A stretch of DNA of 45,199 nt from Candidatus Babelota bacterium (GTDB lineage Bacteria > Babelota > Babeliae > Babelales > Vermiphilaceae): assembly GCA_003963225.1 (NCBI GenBank), contig RXKB01000042.1, forward strand, positions 1 through 45,199, in the 5' to 3' direction. Each line of letters begins with the position of its first letter. The stretch's first letter is position 1. The position numbers and the translations under genes are program-made. Below are positions 1 through 5,870 of this stretch, piece after piece. The notes beneath the pieces were generated by a model. That model was not told the DNA's origin and ran no database searches. It saw nothing but the letters and a program-made list of their open reading frames with translations.

Positions 1-93
1 AACAATGCCACGTTTTAAACTTTCAAACAGACTACAAAGGCGAAATTAAACTTGCTCATAAATATAGCGTTAGAAAGATTATTGATATTTACG
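1..93. repeat. Terminal direct repeat, left copy (assembly closure)
   Basis: These 93 bases are identical to 45107-45199 and lie inside the recT-like reading frame. Joining the two ends gives an 888-nt open frame (295 aa plus stop), with no frame break. The repeat therefore most likely marks circular closure of an assembly or a circularly permuted genome, not a biological terminal repeat. The implied unit length is 45,106 bp. Confidence 0.9.
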
Positions 94-611
94 CCAAAGT
101 TGTTCGTGATGGTGATGTGCTTGAAATACGTGTAGAAAACGGCTCACAAATAGTCAACTTTAACCCTAAAGTATTTAATGATGGCAAGATAATTGGTGCT
201 TTTGCAGTTGTTAAGTTTGTAGACGGTTCGTTACTTTATGAAACAATGAGTAAAAGCGAAATTGACCATACACGGGTGACGTTTAGCAAAATGCCAAATG
301 GTATGGCTTGGAAAGATTCAGAGGGTGAAATGTGCCGTAAAACTGTTTTAAGGCGTATTTGCAAGCTTATTGACCTTCATTTTGATAGTGTTGAACAGGA
401 ACAGGCTTGGAATGATGGGTCTGATGCTGATTTAACAAAAAATGAGCCTGTTAAGCCTGAAATACAAAACCCTTTTCCAACAAAAGCAGTTGAGGCTGTT
501 ATTGTTACCGAAGAAGAAAAGCTACGCAAACAACTTAAAGATAAAGACCCAACTTTACAAGATTGGCAAATTGACGCTTTAGTGCGTGAACATAAAGAGG
601 CTAACCAATAA
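1..611 (+). CDS. recT: RecT-family single-strand annealing protein (C-terminal part)
   Basis: This is the C-terminal two thirds of a RecT-type annealase whose N-terminus is at 44830-45199; the codon frame here starts at base 3. The family binds ssDNA and anneals complementary strands, working with a 5'-3' exonuclease in phage recombination. Visible family segments are the YKGEIKLAHK stretch near the junction, the GAFAVVKFVDG strand and the WKDSEGEMCRKTVLRRICKL helix, followed by an acidic/basic tail. The stop overlaps the start of the exonuclease gene by one base, so the two are translationally coupled. An internal GTG at 117 is in frame but is not the true start, because the frame is open upstream. 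Joined length is 295 aa, close to the usual RecT size. Confidence 0.9.
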   Translation, partial: QCHVLNFQTDYKGEIKLAHKYSVRKIIDIYAKVVRDGDVLEIRVENGSQIVNFNPKVFNDGKIIGAFAVVKFVDGSLLYETMSKSEIDHTRVTFSKMPNGMAWKDSEGEMCRKTVLRRICKLIDLHFDSVEQEQAWNDGSDADLTKNEPVKPEIQNPFPTKAVEAVIVTEEEKLRKQLKDKDPTLQDWQIDALVREHKEANQ

Positions 612-1405
612 TGTTAATAACAAACGACAATTATTATTCAATAGAAACAAATAAAGAGTATTTATCCGTAAGCCAGTTTAAAGATTTTGCTGGAACAATT
701 GGCATAAAAGGTTGTGAATCAAAAGCTTTAGCCAAAATCAATGGTGAATGGGTAGATAAAACAACCACTGCCATGCTTATAGGTGCATATATTGACGCTC
801 ATTTTAGTGGAACGCTTAACATATTTAAGGCTAAAAACCCTGAAATATTTAAAAAAGACGGTGAGCTAAAAGCCGAGTTTATTAAAGCCAATGATGTTAT
901 TAAACGCATAGAACGTGACGAATATTTTATGCAGTTCTTACAAGGAGATAATCAGAACATTTTTACAGGTGAGCTATTTGGTGCCAAATGGAAATGCAAA
1001 CTTGATTTTATAAATCAATATGCAATATCAGATTTAAAAGTGATGGCTAACATTAGGGATATGTTTTGGATTAAAGACTTTGGTCATGTTTCATGGGTTA
1101 CATATTGGGGATACGACATCCAAGCCGCTGTTTATCAACGTATAGTTGAAATCAACACAAACAAAAGACTGCCGTTCTTTATAGCCTGTGCTTCAAAAGA
1201 AGAATACCCAGATATTGAGATTTTAGGTTTTACGCAACAAGACCTTGACAATGTTCTTTATCAGTTACCAGAAAAGGTTAAGCGAATTTTAGACATAAAA
1301 GAAGGCTTAATTGAGCCTATTAGATGCGAAACTTGCGATTATTGCAGGCATACAAAGGTTTTAACTCAACCAATACACTTTAACGACATTAGAAGTGATA
1401 TTTAA
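611..1405 (+). CDS. PD-(D/E)XK exonuclease, RecE/RecB-like (DUF3799 type)
   Basis: Protein of 264 aa, predicted to degrade one strand of dsDNA ends and so load RecT. A nuclease core is visible: GAKWKCKLDFI followed by AISDLKVM (about residues 124-145) gives the D-x(n)-(D/E)-x-K pattern, and YDIQAAVYQ (about 168-176) is the QxxxY-type motif found in RecB-like nucleases. C-terminal cysteines (CETCDYC) may bind metal or an Fe-S cluster, as in AddB/Cas4-like relatives, although here only one cluster of cysteines is seen. It starts at the TAATG overlap with recT. Sequence supports the fold; direction and partner are inferred from the neighbour. Confidence 0.85.
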   Translation: MLITNDNYYSIETNKEYLSVSQFKDFAGTIGIKGCESKALAKINGEWVDKTTTAMLIGAYIDAHFSGTLNIFKAKNPEIFKKDGELKAEFIKANDVIKRIERDEYFMQFLQGDNQNIFTGELFGAKWKCKLDFINQYAISDLKVMANIRDMFWIKDFGHVSWVTYWGYDIQAAVYQRIVEINTNKRLPFFIACASKEEYPDIEILGFTQQDLDNVLYQLPEKVKRILDIKEGLIEPIRCETCDYCRHTKVLTQPIHFNDIRSDI

Positions 1406-1417
1406 CGGGGTTTGAAT

Positions 1418-1543
1418 ATGATTAGTAAAGAGTTTCAGGAAATGATAGACAAAATTAAGAAACAAAAAAAGGAACGCTTTACTAAATTGGTTAGAAAACT
1501 AGCAGGTAAAAATTTATTAGCACCACGAAACAAAAACAAATAA
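1418..1543 (+). CDS. Small basic protein, 41 aa, unknown
   Basis: A short lysine/arginine-rich helix-forming protein (starts MISKEFQEMIDKIKKQ) in the 147-bp gap between the exonuclease and the HTH gene. ACGGGG lies 8 bases before the ATG. No family is recognised. Its basic amphipathic character would fit nucleic-acid binding, but that is only a possibility. It fills the gap cleanly and is followed at once by the SD of the next gene (AAGGAG), which supports it being real. Confidence 0.55.
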   Translation: MISKEFQEMIDKIKKQKKERFTKLVRKLAGKNLLAPRNKNK

Positions 1544-1552
1544 GGAGAAAAC

Positions 1553-1792
1553 ATGGTTAACATTATGAAAACATCAAAAAAATCATTATTTTCACAGAAA
1601 CAAAACATTGAAAATCATTTATTAGTACACACAACAATTACGCCTTTAGAAGCTTTGAAACTATACGGATGTTTTAGGTTATCAGCCGTTATTTTTAAAT
1701 TAAGACATGAAGATAAATATGACATCAAAACGATAATTTGTGACAAAGATAAACGATATGCTAAATACATTTTGAAAGGTAAATTTGCATGA
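1553..1792 (+). CDS. Helix-turn-helix protein (HTH_39-like)
   Basis: 79 aa with a strong SD (AAGGAGAAAAC) before ATG. Residues about 30-60 read TPLEALKLYGCFRLSAVIFKLRHE, followed by YDIKT. This matches the short phage HTH family (HTH_39) in which 'TPLeAl..ygc.RLaarI..LR..G..I' forms the DNA-binding helices. Such proteins are common in recombination/early modules of phages and are presumed small DNA-binding regulators or accessory factors. It overlaps the nuclease gene downstream by 4 bases (ATGA), so both are likely made together. Target sites cannot be read from the sequence. Confidence 0.75.
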   Translation: MVNIMKTSKKSLFSQKQNIENHLLVHTTITPLEALKLYGCFRLSAVIFKLRHEDKYDIKTIICDKDKRYAKYILKGKFA

Positions 1793-2181
1793 TTATCTTA
1801 CCCGAACACTTAACAAAGAACAACAAACAAAGAAATAAAAAAGAAGAAGAAAATGAACAGGGAGAATTTGTATCTTGGGCTAGAAGCACTTACCCGTTTT
1901 TATTAATAACTTGCTCATTAGGCGGCATACCTTGTTCTATTCGTCAAGGAGTTAGGTATAAAAGAATGGGTTATAAAAAGTCATGGCCTGACTTAACAAT
2001 TGCTTATCCAAACAGAGGGTTTCACGGATGTTTTATTGAGATGAAAAAAACTAACGGTTCAAAAGATAGTGACCAAGAAAAGCTAATTTTAGTTTTAAAC
2101 TCACTTGGTTATTACGCTAAAACTTGTATAGGTATTGAAGATGCAAAAGCAACCTTAACTTGGTATATGAAAGGTAATTAA
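1789..2181 (+). CDS. VRR-NUC domain nuclease
   Basis: 130 aa. After a charged N-terminus (EEENEQGEFVSWA) the VRR-NUC core is visible: GYKKSWPDLTIAYP (PD motif, about residues 64-77), CFIEMKKTNG (ExK, about 84-93), the DQEKLILVL helix and a C-terminal YYAKTCIGIEDA strand-helix. The family comprises PD-(D/E)XK nucleases that act on structured DNA, including Holliday junctions and replication forks. In phages it usually serves as a resolvase or debranching enzyme. Its position after RecT and the exonuclease fits that job. Length is normal for stand-alone phage copies. Confidence 0.85.
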   Translation: MIILPEHLTKNNKQRNKKEEENEQGEFVSWARSTYPFLLITCSLGGIPCSIRQGVRYKRMGYKKSWPDLTIAYPNRGFHGCFIEMKKTNGSKDSDQEKLILVLNSLGYYAKTCIGIEDAKATLTWYMKGN

Positions 2182-2426
2182 TGAAAAAAGAATTAAGCCG
2201 TCAAAGACTTTGGCAAATTAAGAAAGTTTCAGAAGGTCTTTGCAAAGTGTGCGGTGATATGCCAATTCACAGTAGCAAAAGATGTTTGTTTCATTATATC
2301 AAACATTTAAAAAACAACAAAAAATGGCGTGAAAGAAACCCTGATTATCATAAAGAATGGTTTAAAAATAATCCTGAATATAAAAAACAAAGAAAAACTA
2401 ATCTTAAAAAGGGGTTGACAAAATGA
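2181..2426 (+). CDS. Small Cys/His basic protein, possible zinc-binding
   Basis: 81 aa. A CKVCGD pair and a CLFHY pair (about residues 21-40) could form one zinc site, followed by a very basic region rich in K, N and aromatic residues (KKWRERNPDYHKEWFKNN). This arrangement recurs in phage early regions and resembles the zinc part of HNH/endonuclease VII-like proteins, but the HNH catalytic residues are not evident here, so no nuclease claim is made. It starts one base inside the VRR-NUC stop (TAATGA). Its last codons overlap a promoter (2415-2443) and the start of the next small ORF. Confidence 0.6.
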   Translation: MKKELSRQRLWQIKKVSEGLCKVCGDMPIHSSKRCLFHYIKHLKNNKKWRERNPDYHKEWFKNNPEYKKQRKTNLKKGLTK

Positions 2427-2443
2427 AAAAAACTATTTATACT
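2415..2443 (+). promoter_or_regulatory. Sigma-70-type promoter inside early operon
   Basis: TTGACA at 2415-2420, 17-bp spacer, TATACT at 2438-2443. Both hexamers are near consensus at ideal spacing, with the same -35 and -10 as the promoter at 40152. It overlaps the end of the Cys/His gene and the start of a 37-aa ORF. It would start transcription near 2450, upstream of the four structured RNA elements (2703-4447). It fits host-type sigma-70 recognition. Confidence 0.65.
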
Positions 2444-2536
2444 AATAACAATTCAAAAGATACATGGGAACCAGACGTTTTGGTTAGTAAAGAAAACTAT
2501 TGCAAAGGTGAATTTGCTTGGGATTGTGGTGATTAA
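2423..2536 (+). CDS. Hypothetical 37-aa acidic protein
   Basis: Starts MKKTIYTNNNSK and ends FAWDCGD. It begins within the previous gene's end (ATGA overlap; GGGG upstream) and abuts the next ORF exactly (TAA then ATG). Its codon use and tight packing suggest it is real. However, the promoter at 2415-2443 lies across its start, so transcripts from that promoter would lack this ORF's ribosome site. No family is recognised. Confidence 0.45.
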   Translation: MKKTIYTNNNSKDTWEPDVLVSKENYCKGEFAWDCGD

Positions 2537-2704
2537 ATGGAACTTAACCATACACACATAGTTAACGAATTAGCCAAAAACGCATTAGAAGTAAATGCAT
2601 CTATTGATGACTATGTAATAGATAAGCTAAAGCACATGGGCATACATGGCGCTGATTACGACAAGTGTATTAAAGAGTTAGAACGGTTAATGGAGACAAA
2701 TTAG
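2537..2704 (+). CDS. Hypothetical 55-aa protein
   Basis: Helical, mildly acidic protein (starts MELNHTHIVNELAK, ends KCIKELERLMETN). The ATG follows the upstream stop directly. Its own stop codon runs into the first base pairs of structured RNA element A (2703), so translation would end exactly at the element's edge. Function unknown. Confidence 0.5.
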   Translation: MELNHTHIVNELAKNALEVNASIDDYVIDKLKHMGIHGADYDKCIKELERLMETN

Positions 2705-2820
2705 TCCGCAAGGACTCGGTTACGTGGGGTGATACTCTGAGAAACATGGACACGGTGTAACAAGAACACCTTATAAAAAATGTTAGCCATTATGTCTTGC
2801 ATTATCAAATGCCGTAACCG
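2703..2820 (+). ncRNA. Structured RNA element A (candidate, new family)
   Basis: Perfect helices read directly. A 5-bp hairpin AGTCC/GGACT with a GCAA (GNRA) tetraloop occupies 2703-2716. An 8-bp closing helix joins CGGTTACG (2717-2724) to CGTAACCG (2813-2820). Inside are AACAT/ATGTT, a GGTGT/ACACC hairpin and a 3' hairpin GCATT-ATCA-AATGC directly against the closing helix. The order (closing helix, inner branched helix, 3' hairpin) is the same as in elements B-D. It ends 23 nt before the ATG of a membrane-protein ORF, so it lies in that gene's leader. No known riboswitch or ribozyme core was recognised. Confidence 0.55.
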
Positions 2821-2843
2821 TTAGATTAACAAAGGATAATAAA

Positions 2844-3113
2844 ATGAACGAAAAATGGTATAAAAATCCAGAAGTATGGATGCTAATTAGTTTTATTTTT
2901 GTAATTAACGGTTTCTTTATTTTTGGTTTTATGTCTGAAATGAAATCCGCAGAGATACAAGCTAAATATTTTAATGAAAAATACGGAACTCATTATACAA
3001 CTCACGACTTTTATTGGGCTGGTAGCACAATTAGAAATTATTTAACAGAAGGTCAACAAAATACTCAAAACATTAATATCAAAGGTGTTATTCCTGTAAA
3101 GATTAGTAATTAA
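2844..3113 (+). CDS. Small single-span membrane protein, 89 aa
   Basis: One clear membrane helix near the N-terminus (about residues 12-31, WMLISFIFVINGFFIFGFM), then a soluble polar region of about 55 aa (starts EMKSAEIQAKYFNEKYG). SD AAAGGA precedes the ATG and the gene lies just after RNA element A. No family is recognised. The topology (short N-in, C-terminal domain out, or the reverse) cannot be decided from charge alone. Confidence 0.6.
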   Translation: MNEKWYKNPEVWMLISFIFVINGFFIFGFMSEMKSAEIQAKYFNEKYGTHYTTHDFYWAGSTIRNYLTEGQQNTQNINIKGVIPVKISN

Positions 3114-3237
3114 ATTCAAGCTGGTAGTGTAGATAATGAACCCGTAAATGAATATTCTAGTTTGCTAGATGTGTCTATCGGTAACTGCTTTATCTATAAT
3201 GACTAAAGGGAATCCTGCCACTACCAGTGAAATATAA
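3107..3237 (+). ncRNA. Structured RNA element B (candidate, same class as C)
   Basis: A perfect 9-bp closing helix joins CTGGTAGTG (3121-3129) to CACTACCAG (3219-3227). Inside it TAGATAA pairs with TTATCTA, with a CTAG-TTTG-CTAG hairpin within, and a short AGG/CCT hairpin precedes the closing strand. The ends (24 nt at 3107-3130 with one mismatch, 25 nt at 3213-3237 identical) recur around element C, but the 82-nt interior is unrelated to that of C. It occupies the gap between two ORFs and ends about 20 nt before the next ATG. Confidence 0.65.
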
Positions 3238-3262
3238 TAACAACGTAAAGGAATGATATGGA
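3236..3262 (+). repeat. 27-nt translation-start repeat, copy 1
   Basis: AATAACAACGTAAAGGAATG and the following GATATGGA are identical to 4152-4178. The repeat holds the SD (AAAGGA), the spacer, the ATG and the next two bases of the ORF at 3258. Copy 1 directly follows RNA element B. Confidence 0.85.
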
Positions 3263-3692
3263 AATTAAACAGCTAAAGAATGAATATGCTACACAAGATA
3301 ATAGAGGTACAACTTATCCTATTTATGTTCAAGTTCAAGAAAAACATTGTGTTGGGGTTATGGCTGATGGTTATTCCCCTTCTTGTCTTTTTGGTGATGG
3401 TGAAGTAATAACAAAATATAAACATCCTGATTGTGAAGAACCTTATGAAGATAAAGATGAACTTTTGGAATATCTAAAAGATTCAGGTTATCAAGAAGAT
3501 GGTATTGAAGAAGTAAATCTCGGATATATTTGGATTCCAGTTGAGTTTTTTCTAACGATTAAAGGTGCAGAGGAATATATAGAAATCAACAAACATAATC
3601 ACGGCGAGCTTCGTACTTATGTCAGTAATTTTGATAGACGTAATTATGAAATGAGGGAACTTTTAGAAAATATTGGATTAAGAACTAATTAA
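3258..3692 (+). CDS. Hypothetical acidic protein, 144 aa
   Basis: Soluble, acidic protein. It begins MEIKQLKNEYATQDNRGT and contains YADGYSP-like and EEPYEDKDELLEYLKD segments, with the pair FFLTIKGAEEYIEINKH near residues 95-115. This looks like a compact alpha/beta fold of the kind often seen as 'hypothetical phage protein'. It is expressed from the duplicated 27-nt start cassette after element B, and its stop lies in the conserved 5' flank of element C. No function is assigned. Confidence 0.65.
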   Translation: MEIKQLKNEYATQDNRGTTYPIYVQVQEKHCVGVMADGYSPSCLFGDGEVITKYKHPDCEEPYEDKDELLEYLKDSGYQEDGIEEVNLGYIWIPVEFFLTIKGAEEYIEINKHNHGELRTYVSNFDRRNYEMRELLENIGLRTN

Positions 3693-3883
3693 ATTTAAGC
3701 TGGTAGTGTGGCGAAAGAATAGACGCATATTAACCTAAGTGATTCGGACAATGACCGTTGGTAGACAGTAACCAGTCTGTATGGAAAAAGTACGACCAGT
3801 GTAGCGGACACACGTTAAAAACACCAACTTAGGGAATACTACCGTGCAGGATGAAATGTCCTGCCACTACCAGTGAAATATAA
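3686..3883 (+). ncRNA. Structured RNA element C (candidate)
   Basis: The closing helix CTGGTAGTG (3700-3708) / CACTACCAG (3865-3873) is identical to that of element B. Inside it come the motif TGGCGAAAGAATAGACGC (3709-3726), a perfect inner helix CCTAAGT/ACTTAGG, further hairpins (GTGT/ACAC, AGAC/GTCT), and a 6-bp hairpin GCAGGA/TCCTGC against the closing strand. The interior is 149 nt against 82 nt in B. It sits between two ORFs, ending about 28 nt before the ATG at 3902. The region has no credible ORF. Confidence 0.7.
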
Positions 3884-3901
3884 CAAGAAAGGTTAGATAT
3901 T

Positions 3902-4156
3902 ATGGATATTTTATTTGTTTGTAAAGTAGTTAGTGTAGTAGGTTTTTTAGTTTTATTTGTTACATTACTCAGTGATTATTATTCATCAAATAAGATTAAA
4001 GTTGAGACAAAAATATACTCAACATTACTTACGTTGGTATTAATCGCTTTAATCAGCCTTTGTGTGATTGTTTACAATAAAGAAGCAAAGTTTGGTTCAA
4101 CCCTAGAATTTAAAGAAGGACAAACAGTTAATCTTTATTCAACACAATATAAATAA
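3902..4156 (+). CDS. Two-span membrane protein, 84 aa
   Basis: Two hydrophobic helices (about residues 4-25 and 39-58), then a polar C-terminal stretch of about 25 aa. SD AGAAAGG lies about 10 nt before the ATG. Its stop lies inside the second copy of the 27-nt start repeat. The size and topology would also fit small phage inner-membrane effectors of superinfection exclusion or host inhibition, but nothing specific is recognised. Confidence 0.6.
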   Translation: MDILFVCKVVSVVGFLVLFVTLLSDYYSSNKIKVETKIYSTLLTLVLIALISLCVIVYNKEAKFGSTLEFKEGQTVNLYSTQYK

Positions 4157-4178
4157 CAACGTAAAGGAATGATATGGA
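4152..4178 (+). repeat. 27-nt translation-start repeat, copy 2
   Basis: Identical to 3236-3262 and used as the ribosome site and start of the ORF at 4174. Its first ten bases (AATAACAACG) occur a third time at 4301-4310, where they form the 5' edge of RNA element D. Confidence 0.85.
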
Positions 4179-4305
4179 CATACCAGAAGATATGTATTTA
4201 GAACTTGAATGGATGTGCTGGACAGTTGAAGGTGTACTAGACCAGTGTATAGCAGATAATAAAGGCTTTGGTTTTAACGGTAAAAATAAGATTATTAGTA
4301 AATAA
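4174..4305 (+). CDS. Hypothetical 43-aa acidic protein
   Basis: Starts MDIPEDMYLELEWMCW and ends with a basic tail. It has a full SD and start inside a repeat shared with the 144-aa gene, although the proteins diverge right after the second codon. Its stop lies 2 nt before the closing helix of element D. Function unknown. Confidence 0.55.
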   Translation: MDIPEDMYLELEWMCWTVEGVLDQCIADNKGFGFNGKNKIISK

Positions 4306-4306
4306 C

Positions 4307-4447
4307 AACGGTCATTTGGTGAAAGATAGACGCTAAACAAGTAAGATAATCAACTGGTGAGCTTGTAGAGGCAGACAAAACGTATAGCTTAAATGCATAA
4401 GCAAACTTGATTATCGTGCAGGTGTGAAAGGCTCTGCAATGACTGTT
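4307..4447 (+). ncRNA. Structured RNA element D (candidate)
   Basis: A closing helix joins AACGGTCATT (4307-4316) to AATGACTGTT (4438-4447), 10 bp with one G-U. Then come TGGTGAAAGATAGACGC (4317-4333), matching the element C motif apart from one base change and one indel, a perfect 9-bp helix GATAATCAA (4345-4353) / TTGATTATC (4407-4415) with a GCTT/AAGC hairpin inside, and a 3' hairpin TGCAG/CTGCA. Layout is the same as C. It ends 11 nt before the ATG at 4459, so the SD of that gene is immediately outside the closing helix. Confidence 0.7.
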
Positions 4448-4458
4448 GAAAGGAATAT

Positions 4459-4677
4459 ATGAGGCCGCCATTAGGAGTAAAAGAAATACTTTATTTGTAT
4501 AAAATACCAGGAAGAGAAAACTATTTATTAAAGCCACGAGATAGCGAGCTTGATAAAAAAAGATTTGGTTATATAAGAACAAGGATTAAGAATCAATATA
4601 CGGCAGATAGACTTTATTTAAATGGTGTAAGAATAGTTAGCCAAGAAATGTATGATTTATTAATGGATGTTAATTAA
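4459..4677 (+). CDS. Hypothetical basic protein, 72 aa
   Basis: Starts MRPPLGVKEILYLYKIPG; basic and aromatic-rich with many Tyr and Arg residues. The SD GAAAGGA is 5 nt from the closing strand of RNA element D, so folding of D could influence initiation (inference). No recognised family. Confidence 0.6.
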   Translation: MRPPLGVKEILYLYKIPGRENYLLKPRDSELDKKRFGYIRTRIKNQYTADRLYLNGVRIVSQEMYDLLMDVN

Positions 4678-4685
4678 GGAAAAAT

Positions 4686-4880
4686 ATGTCACTAAAAAAA
4701 CCACTTTGTCCTTATTGTAGAAAAGAATTATCAGATGCAAATATAGTTGATTTATACGCATCGCAAGGATGCGATACTTGTGGATACGGACAAGAGATAA
4801 CAGGAAAAATAGAAATACATTGTGATAACTGTGAAAAATTAATCTATGTTAAAGAATTTACAGATAGACCTAATGGTTAA
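4686..4880 (+). CDS. Zinc-ribbon protein, 64 aa
   Basis: Two Cys pairs, CPYC (residues 8-11) and CDTCG (about 29-33), followed by a third pair, CDNC (about 46-49). This is a typical zinc ribbon/knuckle spacing for a nucleic-acid- or protein-binding module. SD AAGGAAAA precedes ATG. It lies among small early genes and probably serves as an adaptor; partner unknown. Confidence 0.65.
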   Translation: MSLKKPLCPYCRKELSDANIVDLYASQGCDTCGYGQEITGKIEIHCDNCEKLIYVKEFTDRPNG

Positions 4881-4898
4881 TATTAACTAAGAATAAAT

Positions 4899-5021
4899 AT
4901 GTCACTAGCAGATAAACCAATAAACAGTTTAACTAAACTTTTTGTTATAGAAGAAGAATTTAAAGCAGTAGAAGAACGCATAAAAAACATTTTAGGGATT
5001 GGTTGGTTTTGTATTGTTTAA
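4899..5021 (+). CDS. Hypothetical 40-aa protein
   Basis: Starts MSLADKPINSLTKLFVIEEE, acidic helix, ending in the hydrophobic tail GIGWFCIV. The start resembles its neighbour (both follow TTAAnnnnAATATGTCACTA), which suggests duplicated start regions. The SD is weak (AAGAATAA). Function unknown. Confidence 0.4.
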   Translation: MSLADKPINSLTKLFVIEEEFKAVEERIKNILGIGWFCIV

Positions 5022-5043
5022 TAAAAGAATTGGAGAAAGAAAA

Positions 5044-5196
5044 ATGAAAGAGAATCTTATATTTTCGTTATTTGCAATAACAGGATTAAACATAGTTATT
5101 TTATGTCTTAATCAAGCATTATTGAGAAATATTTTAGCAATGCACAAGATGTTTATTGATTTAATTGAGGTAAATAAAAATGATACTACCACTTGA
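5044..5196 (+). CDS. Small membrane protein, 50 aa
   Basis: Starts MKENLIFSLFAITGLN, with one membrane helix (about residues 5-24) and a short polar tail. The start at 5044 is chosen over an earlier in-frame codon at 4999 because GGAGAAAG lies right before this ATG. It overlaps the next gene by 17 nt. Confidence 0.55.
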   Translation: MKENLIFSLFAITGLNIVILCLNQALLRNILAMHKMFIDLIEVNKNDTTT

Positions 5197-5656
5197 GCAA
5201 CAAGTATGCAGTTTAGAGTCAGCGAAAAGGCTTAAAGAATTTGGCGTTAAACAGGAAAGTTTGTTTTATTGGGTATTATTTAACGGTAAATGGGAAATAT
5301 TTGTAGGTTTACCAAGTATGCTTAAATGTCAATATAATGAAAAAATCAATGGCGACCAACTTCTTTATTCTCAAAATGGAGAAATTAGTTTGTATCTATC
5401 AAAGTTAAAAGAATGTTATGAATATGTTTCATGTTTCATCTGCTCTGAACTTCTGGAATTATTACCAGATGATACCGAATTAACAAGAAGACAACATCAA
5501 TATTATATTTGTAATTGTGATATTGGAGAAAATCCACAATGGACTCATTGTAGACAAGACCATTTAAATGCTACTGAATCTTGCGCAAAAATGCTTATCT
5601 ACCTTTTAGAAAACAAACTCATTACTTTGGAGAAAACCGATGGAAAACAAGAGTAA
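5180..5656 (+). CDS. Conserved phage protein, 158 aa, unknown
   Basis: Starts MILPLEQQVCSLESAKRLKE, then GVKQESLFYWV and a C-terminal helix SCAKMLIYLLENK. This sequence type ('LPLEkQVCSLElAkrLKeLGVkQeSlFyWv') recurs as a hypothetical protein in many phages and prophages of Gram-negative hosts, often in early accessory regions. Its function is not established. A tight overlap on both sides places it in the early operon. Confidence 0.7.
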   Translation: MILPLEQQVCSLESAKRLKEFGVKQESLFYWVLFNGKWEIFVGLPSMLKCQYNEKINGDQLLYSQNGEISLYLSKLKECYEYVSCFICSELLELLPDDTELTRRQHQYYICNCDIGENPQWTHCRQDHLNATESCAKMLIYLLENKLITLEKTDGKQE

Positions 5657-5870
5657 TTTTATCAATTTTATTCTTATATGTCTTCTTACTATATCGACTA
5701 TATTTATTCGACTTATGATTTCTGATTTATCTAAAAAAATAGACCAATTAGATTACCAAAAAGCAGATAAGACTAATGTTGGGGTTGATGTTAATTGGTC
5801 AATACCAGAACATGGATGCGATGAATGGGGATATGTTAATGGAACAACCATAACTAAGGAGTGTTGGTAA
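5640..5870 (+). CDS. Small membrane protein, 76 aa
   Basis: An N-terminal membrane helix (about residues 8-28, FINFILICLLTISTIFIRLM) is followed by a short coiled segment and a polar C-terminus with two cysteines. It overlaps the neighbours by 17 nt and 1 nt. The AAGGAG near its 3' end is the SD of the next gene. Confidence 0.55.
   Translation: MENKSNFINFILICLLTISTIFIRLMISDLSKKIDQLDYQKADKTNVGVDVNWSIPEHGCDEWGYVNGTTITKECW

Noticed and set aside
3700..4447. Elements C and D as group I introns or hammerhead ribozymes
   Set aside because: The conserved group I P/Q/R/S segments are not visible, C and D are too short, and the hammerhead CUGAUGA core is absent (CTGGTGAG in D has the wrong base).
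4128..4582. Minus-strand ORFs across elements C/D and the 72-aa gene
   Set aside because: They run antisense to better-supported genes and the RNA element, lack ribosome sites and read like low-complexity hydrophobic shadow translation.
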